This document shows, in pieces, positions 1-11,483 of a stretch of DNA of 64,000 bases. Origin of the DNA: Prototheca cutis. Taxonomy: Eukaryota; Chlorophyta; Trebouxiophyceae; Chlorellales; Chlorellaceae. The DNA is taken from contig BCIH01000001.1 of assembly GCA_002897115.2 (NCBI GenBank), positions 763,002 through 827,001 of the forward strand. The letters are read 5' to 3'. Position 1 is the stretch's first letter. Each line of letters begins with the position of its first letter. Made by a program: the position numbers and the translations under genes. The notes below the pieces were generated by a model. It did no database searches. It saw only the letters and a list, made by a program, of their open reading frames with translations, and was not told the DNA's origin.

Positions 1-73
1 CTCTTCATAACGACAACAGCAGCAGCAATGGACCTCTCCAAGCCCACCTCCCAATAAACAACAATAACAACAG

Positions 74-1326
74 GGTTGCCTGTGGAGGCGGCGCGATGGG
101 CAGCACAACTGCTGCAGGAGGGCCGAACGCTGGCAACGGCACCCGCACTGGTCGACCCCGGTGCACTGCTCACCAGTTCCACCGTGCTCAAGAACCTGTT
201 CATCTGCATGCCCCAGCAGCGCAACATGTACGGCCGCGTGTTCGGCGGCTTCCTCATGCGGTGCGTGCGCTTGTGCTGGGATGGTGGTGATGGGAGCAAG
301 GCTTGGGAGAGGATCCCGCATGGCGTACAAGGTATTCCTGCTAGGCTGTGAGGGCATTGGGTTCCTCAGTGGCCTACGAGGAGCATCTGCATCCAAGCGC
401 AACACACAACGCAATACCTGCACAGGAGGGCATTTGAACTGGCACTGGGCACGACATACATGGTTTCTGGCACCCGGCCCAAGCTGGGTGCGTGGATGGC
501 AGAGGTTGGGGATCAGGGGCTGGGACTCTTGCCACAGGATCGTGGCTTGTGCCTCCAGTCTTTGCCTGAAGACTGGTGCTAAGGTTAATCAAGATGTGTG
601 TGTGTGTTGGGGGGGGGGGGGGGGCCCTCACCATCTGTCGGTCCGGCACAGCAATGTGCATTTCGGCCTTTTCCACACATTTCCTCTGGTTCTTCAACAC
701 AATCAGTGGAGGTGGATGAGATCCTGTTTCGCAAGCCCGTTGATGTTGCCGACTTGATCGAGTTTAAAGCGACGGTACTGCACACCTGGCAGTCGGGTCG
801 GGATCCCACCAAGGTGCGTGTTTTGGGGTGGACGGCCCAAATGCAGCATTGTCTTCCCAACCTGGGGTGTCTGCTTTGTTGACGCATGCATTGGCACCTA
901 CTTTGTCCTAATTCCCACATTCCAATGTGCCCTCCAACAGGGCATGGCACATGTGCAAGTGGAGGCATCGGTCACCCGGCCCGAAGCTGCGGTCACCACG
1001 CAGACCAACACATTCAACTTTCAGTTTGTGTTTGATCTGCGTCGTGATGGGGAGGGCAATGTCATCCTGCCCCGCCGCATCCTGCCCACCTCAGGTGCGG
1101 AGCTAGGGGGGTGAGGAGGGGGGATGGGGTGTGTCAAGCTGGGCGGGGCACCTGCGCTTGTGCACCTGTTCATCCCCGGCACTGCCGGCGCCTGGGCCCA
1201 GCTGTCCTGCTGGCTGGTGTTCCAACACTCGCACATCACCCACGTTCCGCAGAGGAGGAAGCGCTGGACATTGCAAAATACTTTGGGCCGGGAACATCCC
1301 AATCACGGTTCCACAAGATGCTGTAA
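74..1326 (+). CDS. Acyl-CoA thioesterase, HotDog fold (ACOT9-like), 5' end outside window
   Basis: Model exons are 74-260, 426-487, 707-813, 941-1094 and 1253-1326 (TAA). All join in phase with GT-AG borders. The first exon starts after an AG acceptor, so the N-terminus lies before the window. The spliced protein carries the second HotDog domain of the ACOT9/ACOT10 family: MPQQRNMYGRVFGGFLMR, then a helix RAFELALGTTY, then VDEILFRKPVDV and a beta strand HVQVEASVTRPE. Family members hydrolyse long-chain acyl-CoA to fatty acid and CoA, usually in mitochondria. The targeting peptide cannot be judged because the start is missing. Intron 2 holds a run of 16 G. The gene converges on the MRS2-like gene downstream. 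The family call is firm; substrate and location are inferred. Confidence 0.85.
609..624 (+). repeat. G16 homopolymer in thioesterase intron 2
   Basis: Sixteen consecutive G follow a short TG repeat, in the middle of the intron between exons 426-487 and 707-813. Confidence 0.95.
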
Positions 1327-1629
1327 TTTTTTTCCCACGCCCCAAATGTTCTGTGTGAGCAAAGCGGCTGCACTGAGGTTGTCTTCCCAGGCAGAGACAT
1401 GCATGGCACCATTGGCACCAGCACAGGTCTGTGTCATCGCTCACCCCCCTCTCTGTGCCCCCACCTGGAAGGATGCTACATTGTTTTCCTTCTGACGTCG
1501 CGTCATGTACACTGGGCAATGTCAGCATTACAGCGAATGGACGGGTGCTTGCAAGCACAATGATGGTTTGTGTTCAGGGAAGCCCGCCGGGTTGGCACAG
1601 TCCGCTCGCCTCCCTTCTGGCCAGACTGC
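1327..1629. other. Intergenic, convergent 3' ends
   Basis: Lies between the stops of the thioesterase (+) and the MRS2-like gene (-), so it should hold both 3' UTRs. The reading frames here show no family similarity. Nothing else seen. Confidence 0.7.
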
Positions 1630-3104
1630 TCAGATGAGGCGTTGCCGGCGGCAGTACCACATCACGCCTCCGAAAATGGCCATTGCTGCCACGCTGCAAG
1701 ATACGGACACCGCCACGAACTGGTAGTAAGGCCCCTGCAGCAGCAACGGCACGTGGGGAGGGAGTGCTGAGTGTCAGCTGCATGCAAGTGTGTACCAGCA
1801 GGCCACGCCAACGCCTCAAAGCAACAACTCAGCACCAAACACGAAATTCCCCGGGGCACCTGGCCTTCATGTCCGGGGGCCAGCTCTAGGTTCATGGCAA
1901 AGAGACTGGTGACGGCAGTGATGAGTGCGACCGAGGCCGTGACGGTGGACAGGATGAGTTCCAACCTGATGAGGTCGTTTCGGTGGGAATCCAGCTCGAT
2001 GTTGATGTAATCCTCTGTGTCATCGATGTACTCGCACAGCGTCTGGAGCTTGTTGTAGGTGTTGTCAACCTGCATAAAGTACGGCTCGAGCAACATCTCC
2101 ACCACCGCAGTCTGCTCGTCCACAATGGACGAATCCGTCGACGCCGTCGACGCGGAGCGCCGGGTCTTAGGTGATAGTCCGACGTCATCCGAACCCCCCT
2201 CCACGCCCGAGTAGCTGAGCGTGAGGTCAAAGGGCGTGCCCACGGCCGAGCTGCGGGTGCTGGCCCTGCCCAGCAGCGCCTCGCGCTCCAGGCTCTTGGC
2301 GGTCAGGTTCATGTCGTGCATGTCCGAGTCGTCCTCCAGAAACTTCTCCAGAACCTCGCGCAGCGTCTCCACCCGCGTGGTCAGCCGCACCATGCGATTC
2401 TTAATGCGCCGCACGCGTTCCAGGGTAACCGTCGTGATGGCTGCGGTCAACGCGTCCAGGGCCGGGTGCGCCGCGCTTTCCAGCTCCGCCGTCAGGCGCT
2501 CCAGGTACCCCGACACCGTGTCCAGCACCACCTCCAGCGCCCGCAGCTCAAACGGCAGCGCCGCGGGGGACGTGGCCTGGGCCTTGGCGGTGCGCAGTGC
2601 CACAAGGCTCGCGGGCTCTGGCCAGGGCGCCGCTGCGCTCGCGACTGCCGCCTCGTGCTCGGCCTCCTCGCGAGCCTGCACGGCCAGCCGCCGCTGCAGC
2701 TCCTCCACAAACGCCAGTGTGTTTGGGTCCTCCAGATTGGTGATGGCCACGTTCTCCATGGTGATGATGCATTTGATGAATTCCAGGTTCACAACCAGCG
2801 CGTGCTCACGGGCCAGAATGGCAGAGGGGTAGCTGGCCGCGAGCTGGGGATCCAGCAGACGCAGGTCTCTCAGCTGCACGCCCAGCTGGTGCGTGACTCG
2901 CATGTTTTTCAGCTCCAGGATACTGGCCTCGCCCCGGCGATTCACGCTCACCCAGCGTCGGACCTGGCCAGCCTTGGCCATGGCCTTGGCGCCCACGGTC
3001 TTGGCTGGGCCAGGGGGCGGGGCGGGGGCNGGGGGGGCACCGCTGGCGGGAGGGGCAGACCCCTGGAAGGACAGCACCTCCGCCAGCGTCACGTTTCCAG
3101 GCAT
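1630..3104 (-). CDS. MRS2/CorA-type magnesium transporter with AMN instead of GMN
   Basis: Two exons (3104-1860 and 1734-1630) give 449 aa. The N-terminal part matches plant MRS2: a W-S/V-V start, LRDLRLLDPQLA, YPSAILAREHALVVNLEFIK. A long coiled-coil region follows, then MLLEPYFMQVD and YIDDTEDYINIELD, and then two membrane segments. The first is about residues 385-403. The second, in exon 2, is PYYQFVAVSVSCSVAAMAIF. These proteins form pentameric Mg2+ channels; the GMN tripeptide after the first membrane segment is the family's selectivity signature. Here codons at residues 403-405 read Ala-Met-Asn. The exon before them reads cleanly, so a frameshift does not explain the change. An N at 3030 leaves one residue undefined, and Ns at 3114 and 3119 lie just upstream of the start. 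The membrane (plastid, mitochondrion or plasma membrane) cannot be told. Confidence 0.9.
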
Positions 3105-3903
3105 GGTGCCGGGNAATGNCGCCAGGGGATTACATTACGGTATCCAAATGGCCCTGCGGAGGTGGGGGCGCGGGAAGAAGGCCCCAATGTCCTTCGCCAG
3201 CACAAAAGGTCGTGCCGNCAGCCCGGCTTCCAACTCCGACCCGGGTCCAACAGCGCAGGCGTCCTGCCGTTCCTCAAACGGACCACAGCACAATGCTCTT
3301 GAATGTGACACAAATGAATTCCTCATGCACATGTGACAGCAGCCCACGCCATTGGCTCGGTGCTGATGGAGATTCCTTTGCGGAGATCCTTTTCCATTTG
3401 CTCCAGTCAGCACAGTCAGTCCAAATCCCCTGGGTTGCCGCCAGCCTTACCAGATCATTCAGCAAATCCCAAACTGCTTTACAAAGAGAAAATGAATGAA
3501 CAACATGTCAAGACTGGGTCCTGCATATAAACTTCTGTGCGTCAATGCGCTCCACTCCTACAGGGAACATTCCCATCTCCAACGCCTGAGGAAAGGAACA
3601 ACGCTGTCCCCACAAACTGTAGCTTTACATTTCGTCGGCCTGTGGGAGGAAGCCAAGCAGCCAGCTGATCCAGCTCAAAAGGTTGCTCACCTTGTTGAGC
3701 AACCTCGAAACCGTCCTGTAGGTGGTTGGTGGAGAGATGGTGGGCCTGGACCTGGAAGCCAGTCTCCAGACCTGCTATTCTTGGAGGAAATGTTGTTCCC
3801 AATCGATCTATATCCTGGCAGGCTCACAGTATTATGCAATGCATGCATGGGTATTATTTATCACAAAACAACTCAATACTTAAGCTGTGGCTACACAACC
3901 CCC
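3105..3903. other. Intergenic between two minus-strand genes
   Basis: Contains the 5' side of the MRS2-like gene and the 3' side of the small membrane protein. Single undetermined bases occur at 3114, 3119 and 3218. A TGCATGCA palindrome is at 3840-3847. No coding frame could be supported. Confidence 0.6.
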
Positions 3904-4212
3904 TCACCAGTTCAGGTACTTGGCTAGGAACCAGACGGCCAGGGGGAACACCAGCACAACAAACTTGCGAACTACCAAGAAGCTGGCCACAATGACGACC
4001 AGAAAATACCGCACAAATGGTTCTACGCGGTCGGGGACCCACGTCAGACGTGTTCTGCGCAGTTTTTGAAGGGTGCTGCTCTCCGCTTTTGCGCGTCGAG
4101 CCATCTCCCCGGCCGACGGGCCCCGGACATCGGGCCGTCCCTTTGGCGCATCCACCTCCTCGGGGGGTGTCCCTGGAGGCCTGGTCGGAGGCTCTTTCTC
4201 ATAGGCCGACAT
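3904..4212 (-). CDS. Small protein with C-terminal hydrophobic hairpin, 102 aa
   Basis: A single open frame starts at ATG 4212 and ends with the last codon TGG just before the stop. The first ~50 residues are hydrophilic and Pro/Glu/Lys rich (MSAYEKEPPTRPPGTPPEE). A basic stretch with RRTRLTWVPDR follows, then two adjacent hydrophobic segments (RYFLVVIVASFLVV and FVVLVFPLAVWFLAKYL). This looks like a tail-inserted membrane protein with a cytosolic N-terminus. I do not recognise a family. It lies in the same direction as APC11, 245 bp downstream of it. An additional upstream exon is possible, because the frame stays open 5' of the ATG. Confidence 0.55.
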   Translation of the reverse strand: MSAYEKEPPTRPPGTPPEEVDAPKGRPDVRGPSAGEMARRAKAESSTLQKLRRTRLTWVPDRVEPFVRYFLVVIVASFLVVRKFVVLVFPLAVWFLAKYLNW

Positions 4213-4457
4213 TGATGTGAACTGCGTTTTTATCATTTGGNAGGGGCAGACACCGAACTCCTGGAGAATTTGCCGGGCTCGGCACGGCTGCGAACCCGGC
4301 TGGTTCCGGAACAAAATGTCGGCACCGGGCCAAGGGGTCTGGCAGGTGTCAATCGGCAGCGTGAATCCAGCGTCTTGCTCTCCAGCGCTGCTCACACCAA
4401 ACATGCTCAGTGCAGACTCAGCACAGAAGATCGCGTGCGATTGCAAAGCCCCGGCAT

Positions 4458-5048
4458 TCAGTCCGCTCCCCCGTCGTCCATGTCCTCGCTCACGGCCGCC
4501 TGCTTGAATTCCCACTCCCTTCTGCATATTGGGCAACGCTGCTCTGGTTGACTGGAAAGCCACCTACATAATTTTTTTTGGGGGGGGGGGACGGCGGTTG
4601 GGGCCCCAAGGGTGGGTCGCAGCAGCAGAGTCTGCCTGGAGTGCGGTCTGCCAGATGTTCCTCCCGACCCAGCCCGCCAGAACAGCACATTCCTCATAGC
4701 AATCCCACACACAACAGCACTCCCCTGCACCTGTTGATGCACTGGAGGTGGAAAGCGTGATCGCAGGTGCCCCAGATCACGGGCGCGTCATCTCCAGGGA
4801 ACTTGGCCTCCGGAGGGCAGCCATCAAAGGGCATGCGACAGATCCCGCACACGTCGTCACCTGCACGTCCGTGTGGTTGCATTAAAGGTGTACAGGGATG
4901 CATCACCGTGTGTATGATGAAAGCTCCCAGCGCGAGACGCACAATCCCCGAATGGCCACTGCCTCCTGCCTCCCAGACTATGCCTGCCTGCATTCCATGT
5001 CCATGAAGCCACGCCATGCCAGTGCTTGATATTCACTTCGAACGCCAT
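4458..5048 (-). CDS. APC11: Anaphase-promoting complex subunit 11 (RING-H2)
   Basis: Exons 5048-4988, 4860-4731 and 4563-4458 give 98 aa. The protein starts with VNIKHWHGVASWTW and continues through CGICRMPFDGCPPEAKFPGD, then IWGTCDHAFHLQCINRW, then RCPICRREWEFK. This is the complete zinc-binding RING-H2 of APC11, the catalytic RING subunit that recruits E2 enzymes to the anaphase-promoting complex. The C-terminus carries an extra acidic tail (SEDMDDGGAD) compared with the usual ~84 aa. Intron 1 needs a GC donor (AG|GCAGGC) to restore the family spacing between the Trp-Ala and the first Cys-Gly-Ile-Cys. The nearest GT donor would insert extra residues. Intron 2 carries a C11 tract close to its acceptor. 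Confidence 0.93.
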
Positions 5049-6103
5049 GTTGAAATGAGGCAGATACTCTCAGCAGTGCATTTTGGATAAATATTGCCCT
5101 GAAAGGGCTTGCCGCCCTGGCCCAGAGTGGTCCTGGGAGGTGGCACGAGTGGAAGTGATCTTGGAACCGGCAAGTTGCACTCGTGCTCGTCCAAATCGAT
5201 GCCTGATGGATTTCAATGTACATTCACTGCGTTGCAATGATCAATCTCGTCGATGGCAGAGCACAAATGCGCGAGAAAGCCAACCATGGTGCTGGGCACC
5301 CACCGGCTAGGGAGCTCGCTCGGCTCGCGGAATCGTGGAGCGAGACATTTCAATGACGAACGTGCAGGGCTATCCGTTACGCCAGAAAGGCGTCCCCACC
5401 ACCTTCTCAGCTCACTGAAGACCGTATGTTTGAATTATAAAGGGCTAGAATGCTTGCGCGGGGTGCTTAACAAGCGCTCCAGAAGAGCGTACGGGCCTGC
5501 GCGCCTTTGAAACGCGCAGGCGAGGTCGCGACCACTTGCCCCGCCATGCGGTAGCAATTCCTTCATTTGTGAGTTTTGGGGCCATGTATGGTTCAGAATG
5601 TGTGTCGTCCGGTCGGAGGAAGGGCCTGTGTGCGGAGCCCCCCTTGGCCCGCGCGGACAGCCCGGGCCCTTGAGTGTGCTTGTTTCCTGGCCACTGTCCT
5701 CTCCTGCCTGTGTTGCAATACACTGGGGAGGACAGGATAACACGTTGGATCGGTCTATTGGCGTCCGTCTCGCTGCCACCAAGCTGCTGTGACCAAGACT
5801 CCACACCGCAACCCAGCGCAGGCAACCCATGGGACAGGCTGCGACTGTCAAAGCGACGCCAGAGCGGGCACAGATGGTCCCCGAGACGACAGTGAGTTTG
5901 TAGTACTGACTGTGATCCCATGCTGTGGCTTGAGACGGGTGCCAGCATTGGATTGGGCTCACCAGCATGTGAAGATGCCCTCCACCCTGTTGCCAGTGCC
6001 ATGTCTGGCTCTAGAAAATAGGTGCCGCTGTCCACGGATTCCAGCAAGCAACTTTTTTTGACTTTGCACCCCTATCTGCCGCCACCAACAGCCGCGCAAG
6101 CCG
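5049..6103. other. Intergenic, divergent promoters
   Basis: Lies between the starts of APC11 (-) and the TDBD/PHD protein (+), so it should contain both promoters. Minus-strand open frames of 177-200 codons at 5435-6047 have no recognisable motif and were not called. No RNA gene or repeat seen. Confidence 0.6.
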
Positions 6104-9100
6104 ATGTTGATCCGAGAGCTTGCCACACTCGCTCAGGAGGGCGCAATCGTGTTGGAGTCTCGGTCACGGCGTGGATCGCCGGCGCCGGCACAGGCTGCGG
6201 CTGGCTCGCCGGAGACAAACGGCCGACCCTCAACAACACGTTCGCCACTAGCAATGGGACGCACCCCTCCTCCTGCCGCTGGGACCGAATCGGACCCAAA
6301 GGCTGCGGGGGGGGGGGGCAAGACGCGCGCGTCTGGCACCACGCCGCCGCCGTCCGGCTCGAGCGCTGGGGCAACAAACCATGAGTCCAGGTTGACTACT
6401 GGTAAAACCCAGCCACCAACTCGTTCCGGGGCCCGGCTCCGGCAGACGGCGCTCAGTTTGGAAACCATCAAGGCCGACCTGTCGTTGATGAGCGACGGGG
6501 GCCAGGCGGGCCAGACACCGGGAGGCCGCAGGCGGGACAGTGGCGCCGACGGCAACGGCAGTGGCGCTCCGTCCACCGGCCGAAGGAGCAGCCTGCGCTC
6601 TGCCTCCGCGTCGCCCCAGGCGCTGCAAGCACGGGGACGGGCACGTGCACCTGTTGCCGAGCCGCCCATTAAAAAGGGCCAGGACGAGACGCCAGTGCTA
6701 AAGAAGGGCCCGAGCTCGATGCCGGCTGGTGCACAGCCCCACAAACGGCTGGCGAGTTCACCCTCCGGCAAGTCCGGGACGGAGGTGATTGTCGACCACA
6801 ATACAGGGCCGGCCACAGAGGCCACGCCCCGTGGAGCCAAGCGGCAACGCACATCTGGCGCCGCGACACCTGCGGCAGTCGCCGATGGCAAGAAGCTGTC
6901 GGACAAACCATGCCACCCGACTTCCACGGCTCCGACATCTGCCACGCCCGAAACCACCGCCACCAAAGCGTCCATGGCTGTGGAGGAGTTGCTGCAAAAG
7001 GCGCGAACACTTGCCGAGCCAGGCCTGCTGGCGCCGGCGGTGGCCCGGCGTTTCCCGCCGGCCCACGGCAGCGCGAGCAAGAACAAGCCACTGCGGGAGG
7101 CGTTTGCCCTGCTCTGCCCCTCCCTGACGTTCACGGTGCATGGCGGGGGTGGTGTGTGTTGTTAGTTTGGGCTGAAATGGGGCAAGCTGGTCATACCAGA
7201 GGAAACAAGGTATCGTTGCATTGTGGTGAAAATTGAGCGGTTATTGCCGCCGACATTCCCAAACTTCTTCTTGTGGTTTTCCTGCCCAATGTTCAGGCTC
7301 GGCAACAGGCACTGCCGGAGATCACAAAGGCACTGTGGGCTCTGGCTGGCCGGGAGCCAGCGGTGCCGGACGCATCTGCGACTGGTGTGGCAGCAGCATC
7401 GCAGGCCGAGGCATTGGGCCCCCCAGATGCTGGCAACAGCGGCAACGTCACGGATGACGACCACGCCCCTGAAGCTCCCCCAGCAGTGAGCTACAGCTGT
7501 CCAACCAGGCAACCCGACAAAGGGCAGGCGATGGAGATTGATGGAGCAACGGGCGAAGCCGACCGAGGTGGAAGCGACATCGACGCTGCAAAGCCGCTGG
7601 CGGAAGATGCATCCTGTGGTGCAGAACCGAGGCAGGTGGAGCCGGCATCGACCGTGCCGGATGATGCTCGCTCAAGTCACGATGCATCGGCTGTGACAGC
7701 TGCTGGTGCTGCGACAACCCCGTGCGCTGACATGGAGGCTTCTCTCCCAGCCGCCGCCGCAGCAATTCAGGACAACCAGGTCGCTGTCATTGTGCCTGCT
7801 GGCTCAGATTCTGAAACGGCAGGTGTTGTGGAAGCAGCCACGACAACAGCCAGTCCTCGGGCAGAACTTCAGGGCACACCACAACTGGCGCCAGGGGAGA
7901 CTGGCGATCAGGCAACTGTGAGCGATGCACCGTCTCCAGTTGGGCCTCAGCACCCGGACAAGCCGAGGCTGGCACACACGGATGCAACGGACTCAGCAGC
8001 CCCACGACCACCATCGGAGGAGCCTGGTGAGCCCCGTCCAGCTGGCACCGAGCTGCACTCTGATGGATGTTTGGCGGCGGCAGGGGATTCCGGCCGGGCA
8101 ACACCTGCGTCTGCTGCCGAGCAGCCGGGAACCTCTGACCGGCCAGCCACTGCCGGCGCGGGCAGGTCTGAGCAACAGCCCGTGCCAAGGAAGAAAGCAT
8201 CCGCTGCAGCGTCTGGTGTGGACACCGAACACAAGGATGCCTCGGCCAGTGATGTGGTACAGAACGCTGTGTCGACGGAGCCAGTCACATCGCCCATGGC
8301 ACCAGGCGCGGCGCTGGAGTCGACTGCCGTAGAACAAGCTCCCTCACAGCAACCGGAGGGAACGGCCACTGCTACCACCGACACTGCTGCTGCCGGGGCC
8401 TTGGACACCGCTGCAGACGCAACAGCGACGCCGACCACTGCTGCTGCTGCGTCCACACCACCCATCGATAATAAGAGCAACCTGGACAACAACGCCCCTG
8501 TCGCTGAAGTGGGCGACCAGGCTGCACTCATGATGGCCATCCCAGCGTCGCTGGCGCACCTGCCGGCGGATTTTGTGATGCTGGCGGCACGCGCTCGTGC
8601 GGCGCTGGGTGTGGGTCGGGGCCAGAGCGTGCATCTCCGCATGCTGATGCGCACGGGGCTGCTGGCCGGCCGGCGCGTGCGGTTCCAGAACAAGCTCGGG
8701 CGCGTGCTGTCACGCGGCGAGGTCGACGCGGCGGGCGGCATCGTCTGCGGGTGCACGCGGTGCGGGGGCCTGACGGCCGTGTCACCGTCCGAGTTTGAAG
8801 AGCACGCCGGCAGCCGCGACCGACGGCCTGCAGATGGCATTTTTTTGGAAGACTGGGACCTGTCGGTCAAGACGCTGCTGGGCACGGTCAACGCTCCGGA
8901 GCTGGTAGCAGCGGAGTTGGATCTCCACGGTGACGCATGCCATGCATGCGGCGCCGGGGGCGACCTGGTGTGCTGCGATGGGTGCACGGCGGCCTGGCAC
9001 CTGCCCTGCGCGTCGCTGGACACTGTGCCCAAAGGCACCTGGATCTGCAAGCTCTGTGTCGACGAGGGTGTCAGCCTGGGCCCCGATGGGGCTATCGTCA

Positions 9101-11483
9101 ATGGCGGGTTGTCAGCTGCCACCGCCAGAGCCCGCGGGCTCAAGCGCCGCCGCAGCCCAGCTACTCCCGCCGGCGGTGGTGGCAGCTTGCAGGTCGCAGG
9201 CACACCCCGCGGCGCGACGTCGAGCACGGCGGCACTTGCCACACCTGGCGCCGCAGCAGCCTCTCCGGCGGCAACAGGCCCGCAATCAACGGGCCGGCGT
9301 GTCGGGCGGCCACGCAAGGCTCGGCCGCAGTACGCCGAGTTTGACGAATTCGACGACCTCGACGACGAGCCCACCAAGGGCAGTGCGTCGGCGAGGCGTG
9401 GTGGCAGTGCGGGACCATTGACGGCGCCTCTTGCAACGCCGCTGCCCACGGCAATCGCTGCCGCTGCAGCGGCAAATCATGTGCCCGGGCGAGTGCACAT
9501 GGCGGCACCAACAAAAGGCGGGGCCCACGTCAAGGTCTACCGCCGGCCCGGCGCTGGCGGCGGTGGGTTGCGTAACCAGAACAAGCACCGGCGGCTGTTT
9601 GACGGTTCCGAGGGCGGGCTAACGCACGGGGTTCCGTTGGTGTACCGTACCTCACAGGGCGAGGTGCTGCTGCGCGGCACTGCGGTCGTCGCGGCGGCGG
9701 GTCCCAGCGGCATCCTCTGCGAGTGCTGCGGCGGCGTGATCTCGTGCTCGCAGTTTGAGGCGCATGCCGGCCGCGCGCAGCGGCGGCAGCCCTACGAGAA
9801 CATTTTCACCCCGGATGGCCTGAACCTCAAGCAGATGGCCCAGCTGCTCCCCGATGCAGACGGCGGCTGTTCGAATGGCGGGGCCGGTCTGGGTGCCCGG
9901 CGACGGCGGCCCGGTGGCGCGTTTGGGGACTACGATGATGGCGAATTTTACGACGACGACGATGGCGGTGCCAACGAAGAAGACGAAGGAGAGGGCGAGG
10001 TGGTCTTAGTTTCTGAAGACGGCGCTTCTGGAGGGTGTGTGCTCTGTCACTCGCCAGACTTCCAGCGCGGCGGTTTCGGCCCACGGACCATCATGATCTG
10101 CGACCAGTGCGAGCGCGAGTTTCACGTCGGATGCCTGGCGTCCGCGGGTCTCGCACAGCTGTCCGCGCTGCCGCGCGGCGACTGGTTTTGCAGCGCCGAG
10201 TGCGCGGGCGTGCACTCCAAGCTGGCGGCACGTGTCGCCGCAGGGGCGGTTACTGTCCCGGGGCGTCCCCATCATACCTGGCAGCTGCTGCGGGGCCGCG
10301 ACGGCCGCGCCGCGACGGCCTGGTCCTTGCGGGCAGGCGAGGATTTGTTGCAGGAATCCTTCGACCCTATCATTGATACCGTTTCTGGGGCGGATCTCCT
10401 GCCCCTCATGCTGCATGCACGCTCGCACCGCGACTGGGACTACAAGGGCATGCACACACTGCTCCTGCGGTTCAAGGGGAAACCCGTCGTCGCAGCCATC
10501 ACCCGTGTTTTCGGGCCGGCCGCCGCCGAGCTGCCGCTCATCGCGACGCGCCATGCCGCCCGGCGCCAAGGCCACGCCCGCGTTCTCCTGGACGCGTTTG
10601 ATGCATTTTTATCCAGCATCGGCATCCACCGCATGGTCCTCCCGGCTGCACACGAGACGGTCGCCACATGGCAAGCAGGGTTTGGGTTCCGGCGCATGCC
10701 CGAGGAAGACGTCAAGTGCGTCGTGTGTATGTTTTGGGGGAGGTGGGGGGGATATATTCTTGTTTTGAAGGCTGGTACTGGTTTTATATATATGTTTCGT
10801 GTGTGTCTGGATCGGCAGCACCTGCCAAACTGGAACACCTCCCCAAGCAACCATCACCCAGGCTGTACCGCCGGCAGCTGCACATCCTGGTGTTCCCCGG
10901 GACCGAGGTGCTGTGGAAGACGCTGCCGGGGTCGCGGCTCCCCGCGCCCCACCACCAGCTGTATGCTGCCCCCGCGCCGACGGTTCACACCGTCGCTGCC
11001 GTTGTCGCGGGCATCGTCGACACGGTCGAGCGCGAGCACGTGCGCGCCGAGGTGGATGCCGTTCTTACTGATGTCCTGGCCGCCGTGTTCGACGGCGTGG
11101 ACGCGAGCGAGCCCTGGGGCGAGCCACGAGTGAAGGGTGCTGCGTCAGAGGCAGCTGCCATACAAGCAGATGCCCTCGGCACAGCAGAAGCACCACGGCC
11201 TGCGGACGAGAGGACAACGATAGTAGCAGCACCTCTAGCCGGCAACGACACTGCGCTGCCGCCGCCCATGCTGTCGTCGTCAATTCGTGGACAGCTGTCC
11301 GGGCATGACACGGCATTGTCATCAATTGGTGCACCCAACCCTCCACACGCAAAACCTGAGGGTCCAAGCGGCAGCGGTTCTGCCACTGCGCCGCTGCAAG
11401 ACGTCACGCTAAGTCACGAAAACTCGCCCCCGCTGTCTGCCAGCAAAGCCCTGCCCTGCACCCCAGCTGTCGACATGGCGTGA
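6104..11483 (+). CDS. TDBD-PHD-TDBD-PHD-GNAT chromatin protein (IDM1/ROS4-like)
   Basis: Exons 6104-7135, 7297-10715 and 10862-11483 give about 1690 aa. The first ~770 residues are low-complexity Ala/Pro/Thr. Then come a TIFY/TPL-binding-type domain (TDBD, ~786-866: GRRVRFQNKLGRVLSRGEV, GGIVCGCTRCGG, FEEHAGS) and a PHD finger (~892-932: CHACGAGGDLVCCDGC...WHLPC...TWICKLC). A second TDBD (~1116-1190: GILCECCGGVISCSQFEAHAG) and a second PHD (~1258-1314: CVLCHSPDF...MICDQCEREFHVGCL) follow. A GNAT acetyltransferase region ends this part (~1359-1516: LPLIATRHAARRQGHARVLL, GFGFRRMPEED, LHILVFPGTEVLWKTL). The order TDBD-PHD-GNAT is that of plant IDM1, a nuclear histone acetyltransferase that opposes DNA methylation. 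The function here is inferred. Acidic and Ser/Thr-rich tails flank the domains. A G12 run at 6307-6318 is read in frame as Gly. Confidence 0.85.

Noticed and set aside
2316..3302. 328-codon plus-strand open frame
   Set aside because: Antisense to the MRS2-like gene, whose minus-strand frame has clear family similarity.
5435..6047. Overlapping minus-strand open frames of 177-200 codons
   Set aside because: No motif, no splice support and no family-like composition. The region is better read as a divergent promoter.
6133..7134. 333-codon minus-strand open frame
   Set aside because: Antisense to exon 1 of the TDBD/PHD gene. No recognisable domain or start context.
7947..9449. 500-codon minus-strand open frame
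   Set aside because: Antisense shadow of the GC-rich TDBD/PHD exon. Composition is Ala/Ser/Pro only and shows no motif.
10668..10861. Continuation of the PHD gene reading frame through 10716-10861
   Set aside because: The interval has a good donor and acceptor, and removing it rebuilds the GNAT motif GFRRMPEED-K-LYRRQLHILVFPGT.
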